Source: PFJX01 sp964466195
Lineage (GTDB): Bacteria; Pseudomonadota; Gammaproteobacteria; Burkholderiales; Thiobacillaceae
Assembly: GCA_964466195.1 (NCBI GenBank)
Contig: CAYXMQ010000006.1
Span: 105,200 to 169,199 of the forward strand
DNA length: 64,000 nucleotides
Reading direction: 5' to 3'
This document shows, piece after piece, positions 8,675 through 17,909 of the stretch (its first letter is position 1; every line of letters begins with the position of its first letter). Made by a program: the position numbers and the translations under genes. The notes beneath the pieces are model-generated. The model saw only the letters and a list, made by a program, of their open reading frames with translations. It searched no databases and was not told the origin of the DNA.

Positions 8675-9945
8675 TGCTCGCGGGGCGGCGGCGGGGCCAG
8701 TTCCGGCGCCTGCACCTGGCGCGCCGCCAGATCCACCAGCCAACCCGCCGGCAGCGACTTGCCCTCCGGCGCCACCTGCAACTCCTCGAACTTGCGCGCC
8801 GTCACCAGCACGCGCGTTTCCAGCGAGCCGGTGGCGTCGTTATAGGCTTTCACCGCCTGGCCCAGATTCTTGCCGACACTATTCCAGTGCTCACCCAGCT
8901 TGGACAAACGCTCATACAGCAGCGCCCCGAGCTGGCTGACCTGGCGCGCGTTCTCGGCCAACGCTTCCTGACGCCAGCCGTAATACACCGCCTTCAGCAA
9001 GGCCAGCAGCGTGGTCGGCGTCGCCAGAATGACCTTCTGCGCGCTGGCGTATTCGATCAACTCCGGGTCTTGCTGCAACGCCGCGCTGAAAAACGACTCG
9101 CCGGGCAGAAACATCACGACAAACTCCGGCGACGATTCGAACTGATCCCAATACTGCTTTCCCGCCAACTGCTGAATATGCGTGCGCACGTGCTGCACGA
9201 AGCGCGCCAGTGCGCGGCCGCGAACGTCTTCGTGCGCCGCCTCCACCGCTTCGAGATAGGCTGCGACCGGCGCTTTCGAATCGAGCACGACGGTCTTGCC
9301 GCCGGGCAGACGCACCAGCATGTCCGGTCGACGGCCGTCGCCGCTGGTTGCCTGCTCGAAAAAATCGCAGTGCTCCAGCATGCCGGCCATTTCCACCACC
9401 CGCTTCAGCTGCACCTCGCCCCAGCGGCCGCGCACTTCGGGCCGCCGCAATGCCGTGACCAGACGGCCGGTTTCCTGGCGCAGTTCCTGCTGTGCGCCGA
9501 ACAGGCTTCTGACCTGCTCGCTGAGCTGGCCGTAGCTCTCGGCGCGCGCCTTTTCCAGCGCCTGGGTCTGTCCGGCCAGCTTGGCCAGTTCCTCGCTCAA
9601 CGGCTGCACCAGGCCTGCCACCGCCAGCTGCCGCGCGGCCAGATCCCCCTTCGCAGACTCCTGAAACAGCGCCAGATTCTGCGTCGCCAGATCGAGAAAC
9701 GCCTGGTTGTTGCGCGCCAGCGCCTGCGCCGACAGCGCATTGAATGCGTCGGCCAGCTGCTTCTCCGCCGCCGCCATCAGTTGCCGCCGCTCGTCGCCGC
9801 TGCGACGCTCCTGCTCCAGTTGCGCGTTCAGGCCCGCCGTCTGCTCGCGCAGCCGCGCCGCCTCCGCCAGCCAACGGCCGCGCTGCCATAACAACACCAA
9901 CATCCCGACCGCCAAACCGGCGAGCGCCGCCCACAGGATTTCCAT
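8671..9945 (-). CDS. rmuC: DNA recombination protein RmuC
   Basis: RmuC limits recombination at inverted repeats and is predicted to be a nuclease-fold protein. The 424-residue product has an N-terminal membrane anchor (residues 1-20), a coiled coil of about residues 25-150 rich in Gln, Glu and Ala, and the conserved core with GRWGEVQLKRVVE and the PD-(D/E)XK-like VVLDSKAPVAAY segment. The ATG at 9945 (MEILWAALAG) is preferred over one four codons upstream. Confidence 0.93.
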   Translation of the reverse strand: MEILWAALAGLAVGMLVLLWQRGRWLAEAARLREQTAGLNAQLEQERRSGDERRQLMAAAEKQLADAFNALSAQALARNNQAFLDLATQNLALFQESAKGDLAARQLAVAGLVQPLSEELAKLAGQTQALEKARAESYGQLSEQVRSLFGAQQELRQETGRLVTALRRPEVRGRWGEVQLKRVVEMAGMLEHCDFFEQATSGDGRRPDMLVRLPGGKTVVLDSKAPVAAYLEAVEAAHEDVRGRALARFVQHVRTHIQQLAGKQYWDQFESSPEFVVMFLPGESFFSAALQQDPELIEYASAQKVILATPTTLLALLKAVYYGWRQEALAENARQVSQLGALLYERLSKLGEHWNSVGKNLGQAVKAYNDATGSLETRVLVTARKFEELQVAPEGKSLPAGWLVDLAARQVQAPELAPPPPREH

Positions 9946-10047
9946 GCCATCCTCCATCAGTCGGCGCGATGATAACCGCCCTGTTTGCCGGCCCGAGCCG
10001 GAGATGCAAAGAGCGCCGGGTTGAACTGGCCGGCATCCTCAGTCACG

Positions 10048-11253
10048 ATGCGGACCCCGCTTCCCGAACTTCACTCCGTGTCCGATCACTTCGATATCGT
10101 CATTCTCGGCGGCGGCCTCAATGGCGCCGCACTGGCCAGCGCGCTCAAGAACGGCCCGCACCGCATCGCGCTGGTGGAACCCCGCCCGCCCGCCGCACTC
10201 GGCCCGGAGGCGAACCGGGACAGCTCCACCTGGGACAGCCGTATCTACGCCTACAGCCCGGGCAATGTCGCCTGGCTGCAATCGCTCGGCGCCTGGCGGG
10301 ACCCGGTCCGGGCGCAGGCGGTTTATGCGATGCGGATACACGGCGACGCCGGCGGGCGGCTGACTTTTGACGCGATCGATGCCGGCCTGCCGGAACTGGC
10401 CTGGATCGCGGAGAACAGCCGCCTGCAAATGGCGCTCTGGCAAACCTTGCGCGGGCATCCCAACGTCCATCTGCTGCAGGCTCGGGCCAGCGCAATAATC
10501 TGGGGCGAGGGACAGAGCCCGCAGCATCAGCTGCAACTGGCCAATGGCGAACACATCACGACCGACCTGTTGATCGGCGCCGACGGCGCGCATTCCTGGT
10601 TGCGCGGGCAAGCGGGTATCGGCTGCGATGAAGAGGACTACAAACATGTCGGCGTAGTCGCCAACTTCGCCACCGAAAAGCCGCATCGCGGCATCGCCTT
10701 CCAATGGTTCCGCCCGGATGGCGTACTGGCTTACCTGCCGCTGCCGGGCAAACGCATCTCGATGGTCTGGTCGACGCCGCCGGAACGGGCCGCCGAACTA
10801 CAGAACCTGCCGGCGGCCGAACTCGCTCGGCAGGTCGCTGTCGCCGGCGCCGGCGTAGTGGGCGAGCTGCATTGCATCACACCGGCCGCCGGTTTCCCGC
10901 TCAAACGTCGCCGCGCGCATGAATGGGTGCGGCCCGGCCTGGCCCTGATCGGCGATGCCGCCCACACCGTCCACCCCTTGGCCGGCCAGGGCGTCAACCT
11001 GGGCTTCCGCGATTCGCGCCTGCTGGCCGAAGCGCTCGGCCTCGGCGGCCCGGCTGGCGATATCGGCCGCCTCTCCGCCTACGCCGCACGCCGTATGGAA
11101 GATGTTGCCACGATGCAATTCACCACCGGCAGTCTCAAGAAACTTTTTGCCCGCGACGACAGCCTCACCCGCGTACTGCGTAATTGGGGCATGAGCGTCG
11201 CCGATCAGATTCACCCGATCAACCAGGCTTTGACCCGTCACGCAGTCCTTTAA
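10048..11253 (+). CDS. UbiH/UbiF/VisC-type FAD-dependent hydroxylase
   Basis: This 401-residue flavoprotein belongs to the family that hydroxylates the ubiquinone ring. Diagnostic motifs are the FAD-binding ILGGGLNGAALASAL near residue 16, the DG fingerprint LIGADGAHSWLRGQ, and GDAAHTVHPLAGQGVNLGF in the C-terminal half. Which ring position it attacks cannot be told. The start is either this ATG or a GTG at 10078, which lies closer to the conserved core. dsbC follows after 18 bases. Confidence 0.88.
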   Translation: MRTPLPELHSVSDHFDIVILGGGLNGAALASALKNGPHRIALVEPRPPAALGPEANRDSSTWDSRIYAYSPGNVAWLQSLGAWRDPVRAQAVYAMRIHGDAGGRLTFDAIDAGLPELAWIAENSRLQMALWQTLRGHPNVHLLQARASAIIWGEGQSPQHQLQLANGEHITTDLLIGADGAHSWLRGQAGIGCDEEDYKHVGVVANFATEKPHRGIAFQWFRPDGVLAYLPLPGKRISMVWSTPPERAAELQNLPAAELARQVAVAGAGVVGELHCITPAAGFPLKRRRAHEWVRPGLALIGDAAHTVHPLAGQGVNLGFRDSRLLAEALGLGGPAGDIGRLSAYAARRMEDVATMQFTTGSLKKLFARDDSLTRVLRNWGMSVADQIHPINQALTRHAVL

Positions 11254-11271
11254 TCGAACTTTGGAGCATCC

Positions 11272-12009
11272 ATGAAACCCCTACTGAGTGCACTTGCCGT
11301 GGCGCTGGTCGCTGTTTTTGCCTACACCGCCACACAAGCAGGCGACAGCGACATCCGAAAATCAATCGAAAGCAGCTTCCCCGGCACCCAGATCACCAGC
11401 ATCGAAAAATCACCGATCGACGGCGTGTTCGAAGTCGTCACCACAGGCCAGCAAGGCCCGCTGGTGGTTTATTCCGACGACAAAGGCGAATACCTGATGG
11501 TGGGTGATCTGCTCAACGTCAAAGCGAAACGCAATCTGACCCGCGAACGCATGGACAAATTGTCCGAGGTGAAATGGGACAGCCTGCCGCTCGACAATGC
11601 CATCAAGGTCGTCAAAGGCAACGGAAGCCGCAAGCTGGCCGTATTTTCCGACCCGGACTGCCCGTACTGCCGAAAAGCGGAAGCGGAATTCGCCAAGCTC
11701 GACAACGTCACCATCTACACCTTCGCCTACCCGCTGCCGATGCACCCCGATGCCGGCCTCAAATCCAAACGGGTCTGGTGCAGCCAAGACCGCGCCCAAG
11801 CCTGGCAGGATCTGATGCTGAAAGGCGTCGTGCCGGGCGGCAAGGGTGACTGCGACAACCCGATCGACGCAAATCTCGCCCTCGGCGCCAAGCTGCGCAT
11901 AGACGGCACGCCGGCGCTGATCTTCCCGAACGGCAAACGCATACCCGGCTATGTCGATGCGATCCGGCTGGAAGCGATGCTGAACGCAATGAGCGGCGCG
12001 AAGAACTGA
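11272..12009 (+). CDS. dsbC: Thiol:disulfide interchange protein DsbC
   Basis: DsbC is a periplasmic disulfide isomerase. The 245-residue precursor has a signal peptide (about residues 1-23, ending TQA|GDSD), an N-terminal dimerisation domain, and a thioredoxin fold with the active site CPYC at 130-133 and the cis-proline loop GTPAL. A second cysteine pair (WCSQ and GDCDN) is also present, as in the family. A periplasmic isomerase suits a cell that matures multihaem cytochromes (15.7 kb). GGAG precedes the ATG. Confidence 0.94.
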   Translation: MKPLLSALAVALVAVFAYTATQAGDSDIRKSIESSFPGTQITSIEKSPIDGVFEVVTTGQQGPLVVYSDDKGEYLMVGDLLNVKAKRNLTRERMDKLSEVKWDSLPLDNAIKVVKGNGSRKLAVFSDPDCPYCRKAEAEFAKLDNVTIYTFAYPLPMHPDAGLKSKRVWCSQDRAQAWQDLMLKGVVPGGKGDCDNPIDANLALGAKLRIDGTPALIFPNGKRIPGYVDAIRLEAMLNAMSGAKN

Positions 12010-12034
12010 TCGCCGCGCGGGCGTCGCAAGAATT

Positions 12035-12062
12035 GCGGCCGTGACGTCGACGTCACGGCCGC
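12035..12062. repeat. Perfect 28-bp palindrome between convergent genes
   Basis: Bases 12035-12048 are exactly complementary to 12049-12062 with no spacer, centred on GTCGAC. It sits between dsbC and the convergent gene at 12080. There is no T run, so it is not a classical terminator; it may act as a bidirectional stop through RNA structure or be a protein-binding site. Confidence 0.75.
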
Positions 12063-12079
12063 GAACTCAGACGCGAGGA

Positions 12080-12598
12080 TCAGAAGCGTTCATCCGTCAG
12101 CGCTTCGTCTCGGATTAACTTATCCGCTCCGCGTGCAATCGCCCGCATCACGGTCGTAGCGGTCTGCATGCCCTCCGCCGCCATGTTGCCGACCACCGGC
12201 GCCAATTTTGCGGCGATGGCCTTGGCATCCTGCTGCAAGCCGCAAGACTCGCCGCCGGCCACGCTGCCCGCGCCCGCGATACGGCCGCCCTCGAGGAAAC
12301 CGCGCTGGAATTGCATGGCCTCCCATTGCTCGCGCATCAGCTTGCCGGCCTGCATCGGCGAAATCTGGCCATTGCGCAGATTGTGTTCTATGCGCTCCAT
12401 CTGCTGGTTCATCTGCTGCTGCATCGAATTCAGCATGGCCTGGCTGCCGCCGTCGACATTATTTGCCTGCGGCGCGACGGCTTGCGGCGGTGTGCCAAAC
12501 AGGCAGGAACGGTTGTCGGCCTGCGCCAAACCGGTGTTCAAGGACATCGCCAGCAGGGCGCTCAGACTCAAGGCTTTGACTAATGAAGGGGTTTTCAT
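12080..12598 (-). CDS. Uncharacterised secreted protein
   Basis: The 172-residue protein starts with a clear signal peptide (MKTPSLVKALSLSALLAMSL, cleavage near GLAQA|DNRS) behind AGGAG. The mature part is mostly helical and polar, with a Gln/Met-rich stretch (SMQQQMNQQMERIEHNL) and two cysteines far apart (SCLF and ESCGL) that may form a disulfide. I do not recognise the family. It is alone on its strand between dsbC and trpG, so context gives no function. Confidence 0.75.
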   Translation of the reverse strand: MKTPSLVKALSLSALLAMSLNTGLAQADNRSCLFGTPPQAVAPQANNVDGGSQAMLNSMQQQMNQQMERIEHNLRNGQISPMQAGKLMREQWEAMQFQRGFLEGGRIAGAGSVAGGESCGLQQDAKAIAAKLAPVVGNMAAEGMQTATTVMRAIARGADKLIRDEALTDERF

Positions 12599-13054
12599 GA
12601 CTGACTCCTGAAAGTATCCCGCTTGGCGGATGCGAAGCAGGTGAAGCCAGTCTGAATGCGCGATGTAAGCCAGGCGTTTGCGGTCTGTAGTAGAAATGTA
12701 ATGAGATGTTTCTACCTGAATTCGGCCGGCATGCACTACGGCCGGATCAAGCCGATTGCAGGCTGTCGTCGCCGGACAGGCGAATAACGTACTCTGAGCC
12801 GAATCGGGATTTCCCCAGCACGCCAACAGAAGTCCGGCGTCTAAGATCCGTCTGTGCGGCTGCAGCAGCCTGGCTTAAGCATGGGATAATTTCTTGAAAT
12901 GCGGCGGCTGCTTTGCTCCTCATTAGGCCTGATCGTAAGCGTGTATGCAGCCGATGGCGGATAGCCCCGGGGCGACATGCCGATGGGAAACCTTCGAGAA
13001 GATGCCCCGCATAATTGTTATTAATTCAAAATAATCAATGCATTAGGATTATTC
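12599..13054. other. Intergenic region before trpG
   Basis: This 456-base gap between divergent genes should hold both promoters. A 21-codon frame at 12899-12964 reads like a bare signal peptide (MRRLLCSSLGLIVSVYAADG) and stops; it may be a relic. The last 45 bases are AT-rich, and a 7-bp inverted repeat (AATAATC and GATTATT, about 13029-13054) brackets the ribosome-binding region of trpG. No tryptophan-rich leader peptide was found. Confidence 0.5.
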
Positions 13055-13624
13055 ATGTTGCTGATGATCGACAACTACGACAGCTTCACCTACAACCTCG
13101 TGCAGTATTTCGGCGAGCTGGGGGAAGACGTGCGCGTGCACCGCAACGACGAGATCAGCGTCGCCGAGATCGAGGCGATGCGGCCGGACCGCATCGTCAT
13201 CTCGCCCGGGCCGTGCACGCCGAACGAAGCGGGCATTTCGGTGCCGGCCATCACCGCCTTCGCCGGACGCATTCCGCTGCTGGGCGTGTGCCTCGGTCAC
13301 CAGAGCATCGGCCAGGCCTTCGGCGGCAAGATCGTGCATGCCAAGCAGTTGATGCATGGCAAAACCTCGCCGATCCATCATGCCGACAAAGGCGTGTTCC
13401 GCGGCCTGCCCAACCCGTTCACCGCCACCCGTTACCATTCGCTGGTGATCGAGCGCGAAAGCATTCCGGATTGCCTGGAAATCACCGCCTGGACCGATGA
13501 CGGCGAAATCATGGGCGTGCGCCATAAGACGTTGGCGGTGGAAGGCGTGCAGTTCCATCCCGAATCGGTGTTGACCGAGCACGGTCATGCGCTGCTGAAG
13601 AATTTTTTGACGGAGACCCGCTGA
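13055..13624 (+). CDS. trpG: Anthranilate synthase component II, glutamine amidotransferase
   Basis: TrpG releases ammonia from glutamine for TrpE in tryptophan synthesis; in many bacteria it also serves 4-aminodeoxychorismate synthase. The 189-residue protein has the class I triad: Cys in LGVCLGHQSIGQAFGG, and His and Glu in VQFHPESVLTEHG. The stop codon abuts the trpD start, so the two are coupled. No trpE precedes it, in contrast to the usual trpE-trpG-trpD-trpC order. Confidence 0.95.
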   Translation: MLLMIDNYDSFTYNLVQYFGELGEDVRVHRNDEISVAEIEAMRPDRIVISPGPCTPNEAGISVPAITAFAGRIPLLGVCLGHQSIGQAFGGKIVHAKQLMHGKTSPIHHADKGVFRGLPNPFTATRYHSLVIERESIPDCLEITAWTDDGEIMGVRHKTLAVEGVQFHPESVLTEHGHALLKNFLTETR

Positions 13625-14635
13625 ATGAAACCCCAGGAAGCGCTGCTGCGCCTGATCGAACATCGCGAAATCTTTCACGATGAAATGCTGTCGCTGATGC
13701 GCCAGATCATGGCCGGCGAAATGTCGCCGGTGATGATCGCCGCGCTGATCACCGGGCTGCGCGTGAAGAAGGAAACCATCGGCGAAATCACGGCGGCAGC
13801 CATCGTCATGCGGGAACTGGCGACCAAGGTGCCGGTCGTCGATAGCGCGCATCTGGTCGACACCTGCGGCACCGGCGGCGATTCCGCCCACACCTTCAAC
13901 ATCTCCACCGCCGCCGCCTTCGTCGCAGCCGGCGCCGGCGCGCGGGTGGCCAAGCATGGCGGCCGTTCGGTATCGTCGAAATCGGGCAGCGCCGATGTGC
14001 TGGAAGCGCTCGGCGTCAATATCAATCTGCCGCCGGAACGGGTGGCGGAGGCGATTCAGCAGGTCGGCCTCGGCTTCATGTTCGCGCCGAACTACCACAG
14101 CGCGATGAAGCATGCCGCGCCGGTGCGCAAGGAGCTCGGCGTGCGCACGCTGTTCAACATCCTGGGCCCCCTGACCAACCCGGCCGGCGCGCCGAACCAG
14201 GTCATGGGCGTGTTTCATCCCGATCTGGTCGGCATCCAGGTGCGCGTGCTGCAACGCCTGGGCAGCCAGCGCGCGCTGACCGTGTTCGGCCGCGAAGGGC
14301 TGGATGAAATCTCCATTTCCGGCGAAACCCTGGTCGGCGAATTGCGCGACGGCGAGGTGCGCGAGTACGTGCTCAGCCCGGAACAGTTCGGCCTCAGCAC
14401 GCACGACATTCGCGCCTTGCAGGTGGATACCGTGGAAGCCTCGCGCGAACGCATTCTGAAAGCGCTGAGCAACGCGCCCGGCGCGGAACGCGATGTGGTG
14501 GCGCTGAATGCCGGCGCAGCCATCTACGCCGCCGGCATCGCCGACACATTGCAAGACGGCGTGCAACGGGCGCAGGCGGCGATGGCCTCCGGTGCCGCGA
14601 TGGCCAAGCTGGAAGCGCTGCGCGCATTTGGCTGA
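13625..14635 (+). CDS. trpD: Anthranilate phosphoribosyltransferase
   Basis: TrpD joins anthranilate to phosphoribosyl pyrophosphate, the second tryptophan step. The 336-residue length is normal. The PRPP-binding motif DTCGTGGDSAHTFNIS lies near residue 80 and the KHGGRSVSSKSGSADVLEALG block near 110. It starts immediately after the trpG stop. trpC does not follow; the next gene is convergent with no gap, so trpC must be elsewhere. Confidence 0.96.
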   Translation: MKPQEALLRLIEHREIFHDEMLSLMRQIMAGEMSPVMIAALITGLRVKKETIGEITAAAIVMRELATKVPVVDSAHLVDTCGTGGDSAHTFNISTAAAFVAAGAGARVAKHGGRSVSSKSGSADVLEALGVNINLPPERVAEAIQQVGLGFMFAPNYHSAMKHAAPVRKELGVRTLFNILGPLTNPAGAPNQVMGVFHPDLVGIQVRVLQRLGSQRALTVFGREGLDEISISGETLVGELRDGEVREYVLSPEQFGLSTHDIRALQVDTVEASRERILKALSNAPGAERDVVALNAGAAIYAAGIADTLQDGVQRAQAAMASGAAMAKLEALRAFG

Positions 14636-15610
14636 CTAGGACTCGAATTCCGCAGCCCGGGCAAAATAGCCCAGCACCCGCTGCGGCAGCCAGTCGAATC
14701 CGCCCGGGAACGGGCCGGTGACAAAACCGACATGGCCGCCTTGGGCGGGAAAGTCCAGCGTCACGTGCGCCGAGACGTCGCTTGGCGCGGGCAGCGCCGC
14801 CGCCGGCATGAACGGGTCGTTGCGGGCGTTGATGACCAGCGTCGGCACGCGTATGTGCGCCAGCCACGGTTTGCTGGCGCAGCGCCGCCAGTAGTCTTCG
14901 GCATCCCGGTAACCATGCAGTCTGGCGGTCACCAGCGTGTCGAACGCGGCAATACGGCTGACCCCTTTGACCGCCTGGCGATCGTACAGCCCCGGAAAAC
15001 GATCCAGCTTGGCCAGCGCCTTGCGTTTCAGGGTGCGCAGGAAACGCGCCGTATAGACTCGGGCAAAGCCCTGATCCAGCGCCGCGCCGGCCGCCGGCAG
15101 ATCGAGCGGCGCGGAGATGCCGGCGGCGGCCAGCAGCACCGCTCGGGCCGCCTCGCCCTGTTCGCCCAACCATTTCAGTAGCGCATTGCCGCCGAGCGAA
15201 ACACCGGCGGCGAAGAGCAGCGCATGGTCTTGCCGCAAACGCCGCAGAATGGCGTCGATCTCGGCACTGTCACCGGAGTGATAGGCGCGCGGCAAGCGAT
15301 TCGGCTCGCCGGAACAACCACGAAAGTGCGGCACGACCCCGCGCCAGCCGCGCCGCTTCACCTGCGCCATCAGATGCAAGGCGTAGGCGCTGCGGGAATC
15401 GCCTTCGAGCCCGTGAAACAGCACCACCAGCGGCGCTTCCGCGGGGCCGTCGACCCAATCCAGGTCGATGAAGTCGCCGTCCGGCAGTTGCCAGCGCTCG
15501 CGCCGGTAAGCCATCGCCGGGCTGGCGATCAGCGCGCCCCAGATGGTCTGCAGGTCGCCGCCGGGCAGCCAGAAGGGGGCGCTATAGCGAGCTAGGGTCT
15601 GATTTGGCAT
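14636..15610 (-). CDS. YheT-type alpha/beta hydrolase
   Basis: The 324-residue protein belongs to the YheT/UPF0017 hydrolase family. The N-terminal PFWLPGGDLQTIWGAL is diagnostic. The catalytic residues are Ser in GVSLGGNALLKWLGE, Asp in NARNDPFMP and His in GGHVGFV. The natural substrate is unknown. The ATG at 15610 is chosen over an upstream in-frame codon lying in a GC-rich inverted repeat. It is convergent with trpD, stop against stop. Confidence 0.88.
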   Translation of the reverse strand: MPNQTLARYSAPFWLPGGDLQTIWGALIASPAMAYRRERWQLPDGDFIDLDWVDGPAEAPLVVLFHGLEGDSRSAYALHLMAQVKRRGWRGVVPHFRGCSGEPNRLPRAYHSGDSAEIDAILRRLRQDHALLFAAGVSLGGNALLKWLGEQGEAARAVLLAAAGISAPLDLPAAGAALDQGFARVYTARFLRTLKRKALAKLDRFPGLYDRQAVKGVSRIAAFDTLVTARLHGYRDAEDYWRRCASKPWLAHIRVPTLVINARNDPFMPAAALPAPSDVSAHVTLDFPAQGGHVGFVTGPFPGGFDWLPQRVLGYFARAAEFES

Positions 15611-15619
15611 GGTCGACAA

Positions 15620-15654
15620 GGAAGCGGCGGCGTGCTCTGCGCGCCGCCGCTTCC
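15620..15654. repeat. GC-rich hairpin between the cytochrome gene and the YheT gene
   Basis: A 13-bp perfect stem (15620-15632 with 15642-15654) with a nine-base loop lies just downstream of the multihaem cytochrome stop. The T run is on the plus-strand side only, while both neighbouring genes read minus, so its role as their terminator is doubtful. Confidence 0.55.
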
Positions 15655-15670
15655 TCCCTTTTAACACGTG

Positions 15671-17695
15671 CTAAGCGGCGAAAAATCCAATGGCGACCAG
15701 AACCAACAGCGTGAGCCCCATGCTGATCAGCACCAGGCCAAGAATGTTCGAGCCCAGCGTCAGCGGTCGCGACGGCAGATCGACCAGGTGTTTCTCCAGT
15801 TCGCCCGATTCCATCAACCGGTAGTACTGGGCCGGGTGGTCGCGCCTCAGCTCCGCCAACGACAGCGTGCCGGTGAACATGACGATGTCCGGCGGCGGCA
15901 ATTTGTCCGGGCGGAAGTGGTTATTGAAGAAGTGCACCGTGAACAGGAACACCGCTGCGAGGAAGGCTTCCTCGCTATGCACCAGCGTGGCGACGTTGAA
16001 TATCCAGCCCGGCAGGTGTTGCGCCGTTACGTGCGGGAAGGCCAGCAACATGCCGCTGCTGCCGATGACTGTGACCCCCCAGAACACCGCCCAGTAGTCG
16101 AATTTCTCGAAGTAGGCCCAGCGGTCGAACAACGGCTTGGGTCCGCGGCCGACGAACCATTTGAACATGGCGATGCAATCCTGGACATCTTTCCAGTTCG
16201 GCAGCAACGAATCGGGCCCGAACCATTTGAAACCCGGCTTGCGCAGCAGGTGCTGGAGGATATAGACCAGATGGAGGAAGAAGATGCCGACGAACAGCAC
16301 CACGGCGACGCGGTGCAGCAGCGCCACATTCTCCGGCCCACCCAATCCCCTGGCGACCACCGGCGCCCAGGAACTGCCGGCGAACAGGGCTGTCGTGCCG
16401 GTCAGCACCAGCGCCATGGTGGCCAGCGCGAAGATCAGGTGAGCGATGCGCCAGCCCAGCGGGAAACGCTGAAAATGCTTGCTGCTGTCGAAGCCGAGCA
16501 TTTCAGTCCGAACGTACGGTGCACTCTTGCGCAGCTTGCGGTCGCGCCACTCGCGGAAATACCAAAGCCCGGAATGCAGCCAGAAGAAGGTGAACACGGC
16601 CAGCAGCAACGCCCCCATCAGACGCGAGGCGATCCATACCTGCGAGTAGCGTCCGTAGTCGCTCGCATCGGCGTGGGGGTAAAAGGTAACGAATCCAGCC
16701 GTGGCCTCGGGCAATTTCTTGCCGTTATGGCACTGCCGGCAGGTCTTCAGCTTGTTGTTGGGGTGGACCGTGGACTTCGGGTCATCGACCATCAGGATGC
16801 CATGGCTGCCGTGGCAGTTGTAGCACTTGGCCGTATAGGTGTAACCGAGCTTGTTGACCTGGCCGTGATAGGTATCGCGGTACGTCTTCAAACTCTTGGC
16901 GTGGCAATTGCCACACTCTTCGGGGTTGAGCAGCTTGAACCCCGTCAGCGCGGTGCCGGTGATCTCGTGGGTGGTATGGCAGTCGATGCAGACGGCCGCC
17001 TTGGAATTTTTCTTCTCCAGTATCTCGCTGCCATGTATCGATTCGCTGTACTCGTCGAGCTGATCTTCGTGGCATTTTCCGCACAGTGCCGGAATGCCCA
17101 GGCGCCAGTTGGCGTACTGGGCGCTTTGCCGATCCGCCGGCATATTGAAGGAATGAGTGTCATGGCATTCATGGCATGCCGCGTTCACCCGCTCCGGCTC
17201 GTCTGCGTTCTGTTTGGCATGGAAGGATCGGTGGTAGGCCGTGATATTTTTGGCAATCAGGCCCAGCCTGGGGCTCGCCGCGGCGCCAGGGCTTTTTTGC
17301 GCGGTATCCCACAACTTGGCGTGACATTCGGCGCAGTCCGGCTTGGGCACCCCCGCCTTCTTGTGCGGCGCGGCGTTGTCACTGATCTCGCGATGGCAAT
17401 CGATACAGCGCAGCCGGGCGTGGACACCCTGGCCGAACTTCGCCGGGTCAACCTCGGTGAGCGGGCGCTTGTGCCCCGTCGCGCCCGGCAACTCGAGTTT
17501 TTTCTTCCCGTCGTGGCATTGCAGGCAAGCCGCGTTGTCCAGCGCATCGCCCGACTTCCCGGCTACATGCGCCAAACCCTGGGCGGGCACGACGGCCGCG
17601 GCAGTTGTCGATACAAGCGCCACGGCGCCTAACAGGTAGAGGCCGAGGTAGAGGCAGGCGGCGACCGACCGCCTCAAGGACAGTGAGGTTTGCAT
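15671..17695 (-). CDS. Nine-haem cytochrome c fused to a membrane cytochrome b domain
   Basis: The 674-residue protein has an N-terminal signal/anchor segment (about residues 10-35), then nine CxxCH sites (CLQCH, CIDCH, CAECH, CHECH, CGKCH, CIDCH, CGNCH, CYNCH, CRQCH) between about residues 57 and 323, then a membrane part of about six helices (355-674). That part has histidines in helices (HSGLWYF, WRIAHLIFAL, LLHRVAVVLF, VHFFNNHF), as in formate-dehydrogenase-gamma-type cytochrome b. The layout suggests electron exchange between the quinone pool and periplasmic haems. It resembles the organisation reported for Geobacter CbcL; orthology is not shown. The ATG at 17695 follows GGTGGA. Confidence 0.85.
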   Translation of the reverse strand: MQTSLSLRRSVAACLYLGLYLLGAVALVSTTAAAVVPAQGLAHVAGKSGDALDNAACLQCHDGKKKLELPGATGHKRPLTEVDPAKFGQGVHARLRCIDCHREISDNAAPHKKAGVPKPDCAECHAKLWDTAQKSPGAAASPRLGLIAKNITAYHRSFHAKQNADEPERVNAACHECHDTHSFNMPADRQSAQYANWRLGIPALCGKCHEDQLDEYSESIHGSEILEKKNSKAAVCIDCHTTHEITGTALTGFKLLNPEECGNCHAKSLKTYRDTYHGQVNKLGYTYTAKCYNCHGSHGILMVDDPKSTVHPNNKLKTCRQCHNGKKLPEATAGFVTFYPHADASDYGRYSQVWIASRLMGALLLAVFTFFWLHSGLWYFREWRDRKLRKSAPYVRTEMLGFDSSKHFQRFPLGWRIAHLIFALATMALVLTGTTALFAGSSWAPVVARGLGGPENVALLHRVAVVLFVGIFFLHLVYILQHLLRKPGFKWFGPDSLLPNWKDVQDCIAMFKWFVGRGPKPLFDRWAYFEKFDYWAVFWGVTVIGSSGMLLAFPHVTAQHLPGWIFNVATLVHSEEAFLAAVFLFTVHFFNNHFRPDKLPPPDIVMFTGTLSLAELRRDHPAQYYRLMESGELEKHLVDLPSRPLTLGSNILGLVLISMGLTLLVLVAIGFFAA

Positions 17696-17909
17696 GGTTT
17701 TCAATCCACCGAAGCGCGCATCCAGCGCAGTTGCAATAACTCAGGGAAGCCGCGGTCCATACGGTTATTGCCGCACTGGCGTTTCACCCTGGGACGAACG
17801 GCGGGAAGCTCGTGATTTATTGATCGGTATCCCCGCCCGCACGGGACAACGCATAAAACACCGTTTCCTGCGCAAACACACCCTGCCTCTACCCGCCTTA
17901 ACTCCCGCC

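Noticed and set aside
8674..9891. A long plus-strand frame opposite rmuC
   Set aside because: Its translation is a repetitive Arg/Leu/Gln-rich shadow of the real gene on the other strand.
12899..12964. A 21-codon frame resembling a signal peptide or a trp leader peptide before trpG
   Set aside because: It has no tryptophan codons, no clear ribosome site and no terminator/antiterminator pair; at most it is a relic of a secreted gene.
15620..15654. The GC-rich hairpin downstream of the multihaem cytochrome as a classical terminator
   Set aside because: The T run lies on the wrong side for the minus-strand genes, so it is listed only as a repeat.
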